Source: Actinomycetota bacterium (lineage in GTDB: Bacteria; Actinomycetota; Thermoleophilia; Solirubrobacterales; 70-9). From it: a stretch of 9,965 bases of DNA. Both the position numbers and the translations under genes were made by a program. The DNA is taken from positions 1-9,965 of the forward strand of contig VAYK01000109.1 of assembly GCA_005884985.1 (NCBI GenBank), in the 5' to 3' direction. Below the pieces are notes generated by a model. The model ran no database searches, was not told the DNA's origin, and saw nothing but the letters and a program-made list of their open reading frames with translations. This document shows positions 1 through 6,065 of the stretch, one piece after another; positions within the stretch are counted from its first letter, which is position 1; every line of letters begins with the position of its first letter.

Positions 1-458
1 TGAACAGCGAGAAGTCGAGGTTGAAGTCCGTCCCGAGGCAGGACACCCAGGGAAAGCTCCAGCCCATGCGGCGCCGGTACGCCTCGAGGTTCTCGAGCGG
101 GGCGTGGGAGACGGCCACGAAGGTGACGCCGCGGTGGTTGAGGTGGATGACGGTCGGGTCGACGTGATCGGCCATCCACGAGCAGCCCACGCAGCCGGCC
201 TCGGGCCAGCCGTCGACGTGCGGCCCGAGCATGAAGTGGAAGACGAGCAGCTTGCGAGCGCCCGTCGAACAGGTCGGCGAGGCCCTCGGGCCCCTCGACC
301 GTCTGGAATTCGTACTCCCTCTCCACCGGTACCCAAGGAAGCGCCCGGCGCTGGCGGGCGAGCTCGTCGCTGCGCCGGGTCACCTCCTTCTCACGCTCGA
401 GCAGCGCGACGCGTTCCTCGAGCCACTCCTCGCGCGTTCCCACCCTGTGCTCAGGCAT
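1..458 (-). pseudogene. DUF899 (COG4312) thioredoxin-like protein, frameshifted, C-terminus outside window
   Basis: The reading starts at ATG 458-456 behind a perfect Shine-Dalgarno. The first 68 or so residues (MPEHRVGTREEWLEERVALL..., then ALPWVPVEREYEF) match the N-terminus typical of DUF899 proteins. At about 252-254 the frame must shift by one base. The text then resumes as LLVFHFMLGPHVDGWPEAGC, then VGCSWMADHVDPTVIHLNHR and SCLGTDFNLDFSLF, running to the window edge. The GCVGC motif and the AhpC/thioredoxin-like fold are characteristic of this family, whose biochemical role is poorly defined (a redox function is usually inferred). The unshifted frame stays open to the edge but encodes Arg-rich nonsense. 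One extra base, in the CAAG at codon 69, explains the break. It is either a true pseudogene or a base-calling error. Family assignment is fairly sure; inactivation is not. Confidence 0.82.
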
Positions 459-461
459 CGC

Positions 462-471
462 GATCACCTCC
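462..471 (-). promoter_or_regulatory. Strong Shine-Dalgarno for the DUF899 gene
   Basis: Read on the minus strand this is GGAGGTGATC, fully complementary to the conserved 16S rRNA 3' end. There are eight bases between GGAGG and the ATG at 458. It fixes the DUF899 start and shows that the gene is, or recently was, translated. Confidence 0.8.
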
Positions 472-644
472 GTCGCCAGTTGCCGATCTCCACGTCTAGG
501 GACTGCCCACGCCCCGGAAACTCATCGGTGGCGACCGAACGCCGTCGATCGGGCACGCCTTTAGTTCCCCCGCTATGGTGGTCAAGTCGTTTGCCTATCG
601 CCCGTTGCAGCGAGCTGCGGCGAATCGATTCATCTTCCAGAGCG

Positions 645-1076
645 ATGATCCAGGTCGGCCCGATCCAAGTCGACTTCCTCGTTGAGGCTGACGATTCCAG
701 CGGCAGCGTCACGGTCTTCGAGTGCCACGTTCCGGCCGATGCCAGGGTACCCGTGCCCCATAGCCACAACGGCTTCGAGGAGACGATCTACGGCCTCGAG
801 GGGGTCTGCACGTGGACGATCGACGGCCAAGCCCGTGAGGTCGCGCCCGGCGAGTCGGTGTGCATTCGTCGCGGTCAGATCCACGGGTTCGAGAATCGTG
901 GCAGCATCGACGCGAAGTTCCTCGCGATCGCGACCCCGGGCGTCTTCGGCCCTGCCTACTTCCAAGAGATCAGCGACGTGCTGGCCGCTAGCGCAGGCGG
1001 TCCGCCAAACCAGGCGGCGATCGCGGAGGTCATGCGCCGCCATGGCCTAACACCCGCGCCACCAATCACCACCTGA
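645..1076 (+). CDS. Small single-domain cupin protein
   Basis: A 143-residue protein with both halves of the cupin signature. Motif 1 is around PHSHNGFEE (H39, H41, E45 or E46) and motif 2 around GQIHGFEN (H80, N84). The three His and one Glu would bind a divalent metal inside a double-stranded beta-helix. The length fits a one-domain cupin of the quercetinase/oxalate-decarboxylase-like superfamily; the substrate cannot be read from the sequence. I chose ATG 645 because it starts just before the first predicted beta strand (IQVGPIQVDFLV). The frame is open upstream to position 231, but that part is low-complexity, Arg-rich and antisense to the DUF899 gene. The Shine-Dalgarno is poor, so a different start nearby is possible. 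It is divergent from the DUF899 gene across about 186 bases and convergent with the cNMP-binding gene. Confidence 0.88.
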   Translation: MIQVGPIQVDFLVEADDSSGSVTVFECHVPADARVPVPHSHNGFEETIYGLEGVCTWTIDGQAREVAPGESVCIRRGQIHGFENRGSIDAKFLAIATPGVFGPAYFQEISDVLAASAGGPPNQAAIAEVMRRHGLTPAPPITT

Positions 1077-1086
1077 TGCCGGACTG

Positions 1087-1113
1087 GCGCGGTCTCGCGC
1101 ATCGGTTCCTTGT
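1087..1113 (+). terminator. Possible rho-independent terminator after the cupin gene
   Basis: GCGCG (1087-1091), loop GTCT and CGCGC (1096-1100) form a perfect 5-bp GC stem. A moderately T-rich tail follows (GGTTCCTTGTTGTCT, 1104-1118). It lies 10 bases after the cupin stop, in the gap between two convergent genes. The stem is short and the T tract is broken, so this is tentative. Confidence 0.33.
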
Positions 1114-1137
1114 TGTCTCGCCGCCGAACCTAGGCGC

Positions 1138-1584
1138 TTAGTGTTGAGGCTGCGCGCGCTCGGCTTCGCGGACCCGCTCGGCAAGGGCGCTTAACACCCG
1201 CCGGCCTACGACCGGGACGCTCTCGATCAGCTCCGAGAACTCACGGGAGCCGAGCACGAGGAGTCGCATGTCGCTCTCGGCGGTGACCGTGGCGGACCGC
1301 GGCGCCGAGTGAAGGAGCGCCATCTCCCCAAAGCACTCGCCGGGCCCGAGCTTGGCGCTCCCCTTGCCGCGGATCGTCGCCTTCGCCCGCCCGTCTGCGA
1401 TCACGAAAGCCTCTCGACCAGGATCGCCCTGGCGCATCAGGACCCGCCCGGCCGGAACCTCGATCTCCTCTGCGAGGGCGGCGATCCGGGAAAGATCCCG
1501 CTTGCTGCAGGTCGAGAAGAGCTGCACCCGAGCCAGCCGCTCGACCTTGGGGTCGCGTCTCCGCCGTCCTCTCGGCCGCCTCAT
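1138..1584 (-). CDS. Stand-alone cyclic-nucleotide-binding domain protein (CRP/FNR-like sensor without HTH)
   Basis: A 148-residue protein that is almost entirely one cNMP-binding domain. A basic N-terminus (RRPRGRRRRDPK) leads into helix VERLARVQLFSTCSKRDLSRI. The beta-roll follows (VPAGRVLMRQGDPGREAFVI), then a textbook phosphate-binding cassette at residues 85-102, FGEMALLHSAPRSATVTA. Glu87 and Arg96 are in the positions that bind the ribose 2'-OH and the cyclic phosphate in PKA/CRP-type domains. The protein ends after the C-helix (RRVLSALAERVREAERA) with no winged helix, so it cannot be a classical CRP regulator. Its role is unknown; it may sense cAMP or cGMP and act on a partner protein. 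Start is ATG 1584 with no clear Shine-Dalgarno. It lies about 80 nt downstream of the substrate-binding lipoprotein gene on the same strand, possibly co-transcribed. Confidence 0.88.
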   Translation of the reverse strand: MRRPRGRRRRDPKVERLARVQLFSTCSKRDLSRIAALAEEIEVPAGRVLMRQGDPGREAFVIADGRAKATIRGKGSAKLGPGECFGEMALLHSAPRSATVTAESDMRLLVLGSREFSELIESVPVVGRRVLSALAERVREAERAQPQH

Positions 1585-1664
1585 CGCCGCGAGTATCCCA
1601 GCGGAGGGCGGAGGGCGCGTGGGATCACGCGCATTGATCGCTCGGTCTGCCCGGGCGGGCGGGG

Positions 1665-2993
1665 TTAGTCGCGCGCGGCGCGGACCACGGCGGGCTGGGG
1701 GGTTACCTCCCCGAATCGACTGAAGCTCGAGTCGGCCCTCAACACGGTGATCGGCCCCACGCTCGGATCCCCGCTCGGCTCGATGTCGTACGGGTGGAGG
1801 ATTCCTCCGCCGCCTCGAGTTGCGAGGACCGCCTTGGCGATCCCGCCCCGGTTCGTGCCCGCCTCGGCGACCGCGTCCAAGAGCACGGCCGCAGCCTCCG
1901 CTGCGTAGGGGGCGAACTGCTCAACCGGCTGGCCGTTCGTCGTGCCCTCGAGGTCGTTCACCAACGCCTTGCCCTTGGCGGGCAGGTTCTCGGGCGTGTC
2001 GCCGGGGACGCTCGCGAACATTCCCTTGGAGGCGGAGCCGGAATCGTCGATCGTGGCCTGCTGGGCAAACCCATCGAAGGCGATCAGCGGCAGCTCGGTG
2101 TTTGAACCGAGCACCGCCAGCTTGTCCTTGATCAGTTGGGCGCCGTTCTGCTCGATCAAGCCCGCGAGGACGACGCCGTCGGCGCCGCTCCGCTTCACCT
2201 TGGCGAACAGCGACGCATAGCTCTTTGCCTTCTGGTTCCAGGTCTCGTACCCGCCGAGCGTCAGCCCGAGGGCCTGCGCCGCACCGCGACAGTTCTCCGC
2301 CTGCCCTGTGCTCGTTGGGTCGTGGCTGGCGTAGAGCACGAACGGGTTCGCGATCCCCTTCTGCTTTGCGAACTCCGCGAGGGCGGCGCCTTGGAAGGCA
2401 TCGTTGGGCACGACCCGTGAGTAGTTCCGTGTCCCGCTCGGATAGAGGCTGGCGGGTTGGCCTCCCTCACACCCCTTGCTCGGCTCGGTGAGACAAACCG
2501 CCGTGTTGCCCGGCGAGATCATCGCCACGCCGCCACGATTCAGGATCGGGATCTCCTCTGCAGCACACCCCGAGTTGTAGGTGCCGATCACGCCGAGCAC
2601 CTGACGATCCTTGAGGTAGGCATCGGCGTTTGAGCGACAGGTCGCAGCGTCCCACAGGCCGGTCTTCGCGATTGAGTCGTCGCAGGCCTGATACGCAACC
2701 GGAGTTGCCCCGGCCTTCCAGCCTCGCTGGTCGAGGATGAGCCGGATCGCCTGTTCCTGCTGGCTTGAGCGCTCGGCAGAGTCGCCTTGCAAGGGCAGAT
2801 CGGAGACGATGAGTCCGTCAGGTCTACCCTCTCCGCCGTACTCGACCTTTCCGCACGTGGGAGTCGGCACGCCCGCGATCCCTGCAGCGGTGGTGGTGCT
2901 CGAACCCCCGCCTCCTCCGCAGCCTGCGAGTGCGCTAACCGCTGCTACGCCGGCTACTGCGATGAGCGGGTGTATTGCTCCCGGGCGCAGCAA
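1665..2993 (-). CDS. ABC-transporter substrate-binding lipoprotein, branched-chain amino acid/LivJ type (Peripla_BP_6)
   Basis: A 442-residue exported protein. Residues 1-25 form a lipoprotein signal (hydrophobic stretch LIAVAGVAAVSALAGC) with lipobox LAGC, so Cys25 would be lipidated. A Gly/Ser/Thr linker follows, then a two-lobed type I periplasmic-binding fold: GLIVSDLPLQGD, an ILDQRGW segment, VLGVIGTYNSGCAAEEIPIL, MISPGNTA, and FVLYASHDPTSTGQ in the second lobe. This resembles HAAT-family (LivJ-like) receptors. The mature part has seven further cysteines, suggesting disulfides. The start appears to be TTG 2993: the frame has no ATG or GTG between the upstream stop at 3051-3053 and the signal core, and no good Shine-Dalgarno is visible. 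No permease or ATPase gene lies nearby, so the ligand is unknown and the transporter partner must be elsewhere. It could also be a sensory receptor. Confidence 0.9.
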   Translation of the reverse strand: MLRPGAIHPLIAVAGVAAVSALAGCGGGGGSSTTTAAGIAGVPTPTCGKVEYGGEGRPDGLIVSDLPLQGDSAERSSQQEQAIRLILDQRGWKAGATPVAYQACDDSIAKTGLWDAATCRSNADAYLKDRQVLGVIGTYNSGCAAEEIPILNRGGVAMISPGNTAVCLTEPSKGCEGGQPASLYPSGTRNYSRVVPNDAFQGAALAEFAKQKGIANPFVLYASHDPTSTGQAENCRGAAQALGLTLGGYETWNQKAKSYASLFAKVKRSGADGVVLAGLIEQNGAQLIKDKLAVLGSNTELPLIAFDGFAQQATIDDSGSASKGMFASVPGDTPENLPAKGKALVNDLEGTTNGQPVEQFAPYAAEAAAVLLDAVAEAGTNRGGIAKAVLATRGGGGILHPYDIEPSGDPSVGPITVLRADSSFSRFGEVTPQPAVVRAARD

Positions 2994-3412
2994 GCCGCGG
3001 ACTCTAGCGACACCGAGGCCACCGGAACGGTCGAATTGACCCCGAGGTCTCTACCCTGTCCAGCTCCTCTATCGCCGTTTGGGGTGGCGTCTTCGGCTTG
3101 CCCAAGCACTCGACAATCGCCGCCCCGCTACTCGATGGCGGGGCGCTACCCCACGTGCTCGGACTCGTCTGCAACGGACAGGGCTCCAAGCGTAGTCGCA
3201 CCGAGGGCCGTCGCTGCCATCAACGCCGCCGCCGCGCCATTCGATTGCGATTGCGGCGAAGTCGAGCGCGTCGACGACGGGCTGGAGCCGCCACCACTGC
3301 GCGCGGTTAGCGCCGGTCGCCGCGTACATCCCACGCAAACCACCCGAAGGTCTAGCTCGGCCTAGACGTTCGAACGGCGGCAAGACGCGCTCGGGCGGCG
3401 ATAGTCCGGGCC
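2994..3412. other. 419-base gap between divergent genes, no convincing gene
   Basis: It separates the leftward lipoprotein gene from the rightward secreted-protein gene, so both promoters should be here. All open frames in it are Arg/Ala-rich and overlap one another in several frames, as random high-GC DNA gives. None shows a recognisable domain or a good ribosome site. The one structure I see is a GC hairpin at 3121-3145, listed separately. I found no clear -35/-10 pair. Confidence 0.5.
3121..3145. repeat. 8-bp perfect inverted repeat (hairpin)
   Basis: CGCCCCGC (3121-3128) and GCGGGGCG (3138-3145) are exact reverse complements around a 9-base loop. There is no T tract on either strand, so it is not a normal rho-independent terminator. 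It may be an operator or simply chance in GC-rich DNA. Confidence 0.4.
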
Positions 3413-3856
3413 ATGAAGCGTATGCGAATACTGACCTGCTCAAGCGTGATCTTGGCGCTGGTATTTCCAGCGACGAGCGGTGCAGCCATTCGCAGCTATC
3501 ACGGGGTGATGGACCAGGGCGGGACCGTGAGCTTCAAGGCGAAGTTCAAGCACCGCAGGCCGGTGCAGATCATCGGCTCGACCGATCCTCCGTATGGCTT
3601 CGCGTGGACCGGGGTTCCGATGAACTGCAACGAGGGTTCCTTCGCCATCAGCGGGCACTTCACGTTCCCCCTGGCCGTGCACGACAACAGGTTTCTTGGC
3701 ACGGCTTCTCGCGACGCGGCCAAGGCAACGGTCCACGGGACATTCTGGCACCACGGGAGAACGGTGCGAGGCAACTTCCGCCTCAGCGGCGATTTCTACC
3801 CGAGCCCCACCGACTGCCATACCGGCCTCGACACCTGGCACGCTCACCGCGGCTGA
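3413..3856 (+). CDS. Small secreted protein of unknown function
   Basis: A 147-residue protein with a clear Sec-type signal peptide: MKRMR, a hydrophobic core at residues 6-20, and likely cleavage near SGA-A (residues 22-25). The mature part of about 120 residues is rich in Thr, Gly and aromatics, in short alternating patterns that suggest beta strands (GGTVSFKAKF, GSFAISGHFTFP, VHGTFWHHGRTVRGNFRLSGDF). Two cysteines (C72 and C135) could form one disulfide. The closing pattern GTF...GxxRLSGDF...CxxGxxxW resembles small exported proteins that I associate with Solirubrobacterales genomes, but I cannot name a family. ATG 3413 begins the basic n-region; ATG 3422 is an alternative. Neither has a strong Shine-Dalgarno. 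The gene stands alone on its strand. Confidence 0.68.
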   Translation: MKRMRILTCSSVILALVFPATSGAAIRSYHGVMDQGGTVSFKAKFKHRRPVQIIGSTDPPYGFAWTGVPMNCNEGSFAISGHFTFPLAVHDNRFLGTASRDAAKATVHGTFWHHGRTVRGNFRLSGDFYPSPTDCHTGLDTWHAHRG

Positions 3857-4035
3857 CGCCAACGCTCAGGGTCGGGCGCCCCCTAAGGAACGAGGAAGAC
3901 CCGCACATGGGTTTGCCTTCTCTGCCGCCTGGCAATGCCCGTCGCCCTTCCTGGGCCACGAGGTAAGGCATGGCACGGAGCTGGACGAGCGGCGTCCCTC
4001 GGGCCGCCGCTTCTATTGCGGGCGACCCGGACTAG

Positions 4036-4054
4036 GGTTGCAAAATGGTTGCAA
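4036..4054. repeat. Two GGTTGCAA repeats, each with a palindromic TTGCAA core, 11 bp apart
   Basis: GGTTGCAA occurs at 4036-4043 and again at 4047-4054, separated by AAT. TTGCAA is its own reverse complement, so the two cores lie on the same DNA face one helical turn apart. This is a relatively A/T-containing island in GC-rich surroundings. The layout suits a dimeric DNA-binding protein or a recombinase core, but no gene beside it supports either. Confidence 0.4.
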
Positions 4055-4096
4055 TCGGCCCTCGGGGCGCTGACTGGCGCCGAACTCGTCCGCACG

Positions 4097-4121
4097 AAAG
4101 CCCCTGATTTGCGGGAGCTTT
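4097..4121 (-). terminator. Hairpin just downstream of tRNA-Lys, possible terminator
   Basis: On the minus strand AAAGC-T-CCC pairs with GGG-GCTTT around a loop of about 9 nt, with one bulged T. It begins 4 nt after the tRNA discriminator base, where a transcript end would be expected. The run after the stem is only TTT, so termination strength is uncertain. Confidence 0.33.
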
Positions 4122-4125
4122 CCAA

Positions 4126-4198
4126 TGGGCCGTGAAGGACTCGAACCTTCAACCTTGAGATTAAGAGTCTCCTGCTCTGCCAGTTGAGCTAACGGCCC
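4126..4198 (-). tRNA. tRNA-Lys(CTT)
   Basis: A complete 73-nt cloverleaf. The acceptor arm GGGCCGT pairs with ACGGCCC and the D-stem GCTC with GAGC. The anticodon loop is CTCTTAA, giving anticodon CTT, which reads AAG for lysine. The T-stem GAAGG pairs with CCTTC around loop TTCGAGT, and the discriminator is A. The 3' CCA is not encoded, as is common in actinobacteria. In the anticodon stem (GGAGA/TCTCA) the outermost pair 27-43 is G-A, while the other four pair normally. The gene lies 36 nt downstream of the TPR-like gene on the same strand and could be read through from the dcd-tat operon or have its own promoter. Confidence 0.97.
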
Positions 4199-4234
4199 GG
4201 CGGTCGAGATGGTAGCGGGGGTCGGCGGGGGTCC

Positions 4235-5002
4235 CTACGGCCCGGTGCCGACGCCGCCGAGCGGGCTCTGGAGCGGATTTGCGCCCGGGGTCGTGGCCGC
4301 CGGGGGGTTCTTCTGCGCCTTCGCCTGCTGCTTCTTCGTCTGCACGGCCTGCTTGCGGATCTGGTCAAGCTGCTGGGAAACCTGCTTGCGCAGCGACTTC
4401 GGTGCCAGGCTCAGAGCCTTCTTGGCGGCCGCGTCGCCGGCCGGGATGTCACCCGCGGAGTACTGGAAGATGGCCAGGTTGCCGTACGAGTTCTGACTCG
4501 GCTGGTCCGCCGCGACGATCTCCTGGGTCTTGGCGGCGCCGGATGCGTCACCGAGGAAGAGGAAGGCGTTGACGACCTGAGCGGCCGCGCTGGCATCGGG
4601 CTTTCCTCGGTTGAGGCGCAGGTACTTGGTCCAGGCGTCGGCCGACTTCCCAAGTTCGGTGTGGGCGTCCGAACTGACGGTCGGCTGACCGGTGGTGGGG
4701 TCCTGGGTCACACCCTGCTTACCCTTTAGGTACTCGTTGAGCGCCAGCTTCACGAGAGCGTCGGTGTCCTTCGGGTTCTTCGCCAGCTGCTGGTTGGCGT
4801 TGCCGATCTGAGCGTCGTACGCTGAGCTCAGCGAGCCGCCGCTGCTGCTGTTTCCGCTCAGACCGAGCGCGTCGAAAAGGCCTCCGGGCGAGTTGCCGGT
4901 GCCGATCGAGAAGCCGACGAAGCCCACCAGGAAGAGCACCGCCAGCGCCGCGTAGGACACCTGGACGACGCGCCTGCGCTTGCCGCGGAGGTCGAAGAGC
5001 AC
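4235..5002 (-). CDS. Membrane-anchored TPR-like protein downstream of tatC
   Basis: A 255-residue protein. A basic N-terminus (RGKRRR, residues 6-11) precedes a single transmembrane helix at about residues 13-34, giving a signal anchor with the bulk outside the membrane. A Gly/Ser-rich spacer (35-60) is followed by helical pairs that look like degenerate TPR repeats: AQIGNANQQLAKNPKDTDAL, ADAWTKYLRLNRGKPD, AQVVNAFLFLGDASGAA and LAIFQYSAGDIPAGDAAAKK. A charged Gln/Lys helix and a Pro/Gly-rich tail close it. TPR proteins mediate protein-protein contacts; the partner is unknown. GTG 5002 lies 10 nt after the tatC stop, so translation is probably coupled and the protein may assist export or envelope assembly, which is inference from position only. 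Confidence 0.84.
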   Translation of the reverse strand: MLFDLRGKRRRVVQVSYAALAVLFLVGFVGFSIGTGNSPGGLFDALGLSGNSSSGGSLSSAYDAQIGNANQQLAKNPKDTDALVKLALNEYLKGKQGVTQDPTTGQPTVSSDAHTELGKSADAWTKYLRLNRGKPDASAAAQVVNAFLFLGDASGAAKTQEIVAADQPSQNSYGNLAIFQYSAGDIPAGDAAAKKALSLAPKSLRKQVSQQLDQIRKQAVQTKKQQAKAQKNPPAATTPGANPLQSPLGGVGTGP

Positions 5003-5012
5003 GTCCGAGAGC

Positions 5013-5792
5013 CTAGCTTGCGGGGCTTGCGGGCGGCTCGGCCTCCGGCGGGGACGCCGCCCGCTCCGCCGGCGTGCCCACCAGGCGCGCCAGGATCAGC
5101 GAGAACTCGAACAGGGCCAGCAGAGGCACCAGCTCGATCAGCATCGTCACCGGATCGGTGCCCGGAAGGAGCATGGCGACAATCGCCAGGATCAGGTAGG
5201 CGTAGCGCCGATTGTGAGAGAGCTGCCGCGGGGTCAGGATCCCCAGCCGCGTCAGCGCCACGATCCCCATGGGCACCTGGAAGACGAGCCCGAGCGCGAT
5301 CAGGGTCGTGATCAGGAAGCTGTAGTAATTGCTCGCCCGAACCTGGATATTGAACTCGCCCTCGTTGAAGTGCAGCAGGAACTTGGTCGCCGCCGGGACG
5401 ACCACGAAGTACGAGAAGACGACCCCGGCGATGAACAAGACCGGAACGAGGACCAGGAACGGCAGCACGACCCGCCTCTCGGTCGGTTTCATCGCCGGGA
5501 GCAGGAAGGCGTATGCCTGGTAGAGCAGCACGGGCAACGCGATCAGGATCCCGGCGTAGATCGAGAGCTTCATCGTGGTCATGAACGGCTCGGTGACGCC
5601 GAACGTGATCGGCTTCAGACCGCCCGGCAGCGGCTGGTTGGCGATCTGGATCAGCAGGTGGTTCTGCCAGAAGCAGAGTCCGCAGGCGACTACAAGCACC
5701 GCCACCGAAACGATGATTCGGTTGCGTAGCTCGTCGAGGTGCTCGACAAGCGTCATCTGCTCGTCGAACTTGGCGGCCCGCAGACGGGGCAC
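5013..5792 (-). CDS. tatC: Sec-independent protein translocase subunit TatC
   Basis: A 259-residue polytopic membrane protein, near the usual TatC length. TatC receives twin-arginine signal peptides of folded proteins and organises TatA into the export pore. Visible signatures are the cytoplasmic MTLVEHLDELRNR at residues 13-25, the first periplasmic loop ending ITFGVTEPFMTTMKLS, AGILIALPVLLYQAYAFLLP, and MKPTERR before helix 3. Further helices include FLVLVPVLFIAGVVFSYFVV, FLITTLIALGLVFQVPM and LAIVAMLLPGTDPVTMLIEL, giving about six in all. The C-tail is Ala/Pro/Glu-rich and unconserved. GTG 5792 starts 3 nt after the tatA stop. Met13 (ATG 5756) matches the start of many family members and is a credible alternative. 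Confidence 0.97.
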   Translation of the reverse strand: MPRLRAAKFDEQMTLVEHLDELRNRIIVSVAVLVVACGLCFWQNHLLIQIANQPLPGGLKPITFGVTEPFMTTMKLSIYAGILIALPVLLYQAYAFLLPAMKPTERRVVLPFLVLVPVLFIAGVVFSYFVVVPAATKFLLHFNEGEFNIQVRASNYYSFLITTLIALGLVFQVPMGIVALTRLGILTPRQLSHNRRYAYLILAIVAMLLPGTDPVTMLIELVPLLALFEFSLILARLVGTPAERAASPPEAEPPASPAS

Positions 5793-5795
5793 GGC

Positions 5796-6038
5796 TCAGG
5801 GACGGTGCTCGGTTACGACCTCGCCCTCGACGGACTCGGAGGGCTTCTCCACGCCCTCGATCTGGGGGGGCTTCGACGGCGGCTCCTCGTCGTCGTCATT
5901 CCCCGCGATCGAGGATCTGAATTCGCGGATGCCCTTGCCCACGGAGCGCCCCAACTCTGGGAGGCGCTTCGGACCGAAGATGATCAGGGCGATCACCAAG
6001 ACGACCAGGATCTCTGGAAGGCCAATGTTGCCTGGCAT
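5796..6038 (-). CDS. tatA: Twin-arginine translocase subunit TatA
   Basis: An 80-residue protein with TatA architecture: a short N-terminus (MPGNIGLPEI), one membrane helix (residues 10-21), the hinge FGPKRLPELG (21-30), an amphipathic helix (GRSVGKGIREFRSSI), and an acidic, disordered tail. TatA oligomers form or open the membrane passage for folded proteins recruited by TatC. FGPKRLPELG is typical of TatA; a TatB would have a longer cytoplasmic helix. I chose ATG 6038; a GTG directly before it (6041) would add one residue. No strong Shine-Dalgarno is visible, and the start lies 27 nt after the dcd stop, so coupling to dcd is likely. No tatB is adjacent; it may be elsewhere, or this TatA may do both jobs. 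Confidence 0.94.
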   Translation of the reverse strand: MPGNIGLPEILVVLVIALIIFGPKRLPELGRSVGKGIREFRSSIAGNDDDEEPPSKPPQIEGVEKPSESVEGEVVTEHRP

Positions 6039-6065
6039 CACGACACATGGTACCGGCGTTGGGCG

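Larger units (their letters stand above)
3857..4125. other. Intergenic stretch between secreted-protein gene and tRNA-Lys
   Basis: No supported coding region. Open frames here shadow one another and lack ribosome sites. It holds paired TTGCAA palindromes (4036-4054), a perfect 5-bp hairpin GGCGC-TGACTG-GCGCC (4066-4081), and a hairpin directly after the tRNA 3' end (4097-4121). Confidence 0.45.

Noticed and set aside
3069..3443. Minus-strand open frame of 124 residues in the gap upstream of the lipoprotein gene
   Set aside because: It overlaps other equally open frames, is Arg-rich, has no domain or ribosome site, and overlaps the start of the secreted-protein gene.
4980..5729. Plus-strand open frame of 249 residues opposite tatC
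   Set aside because: It is rich in Arg, Asp, Gln and His in the pattern that antisense of a hydrophobic high-GC gene gives. TatC on the other strand is unambiguous.
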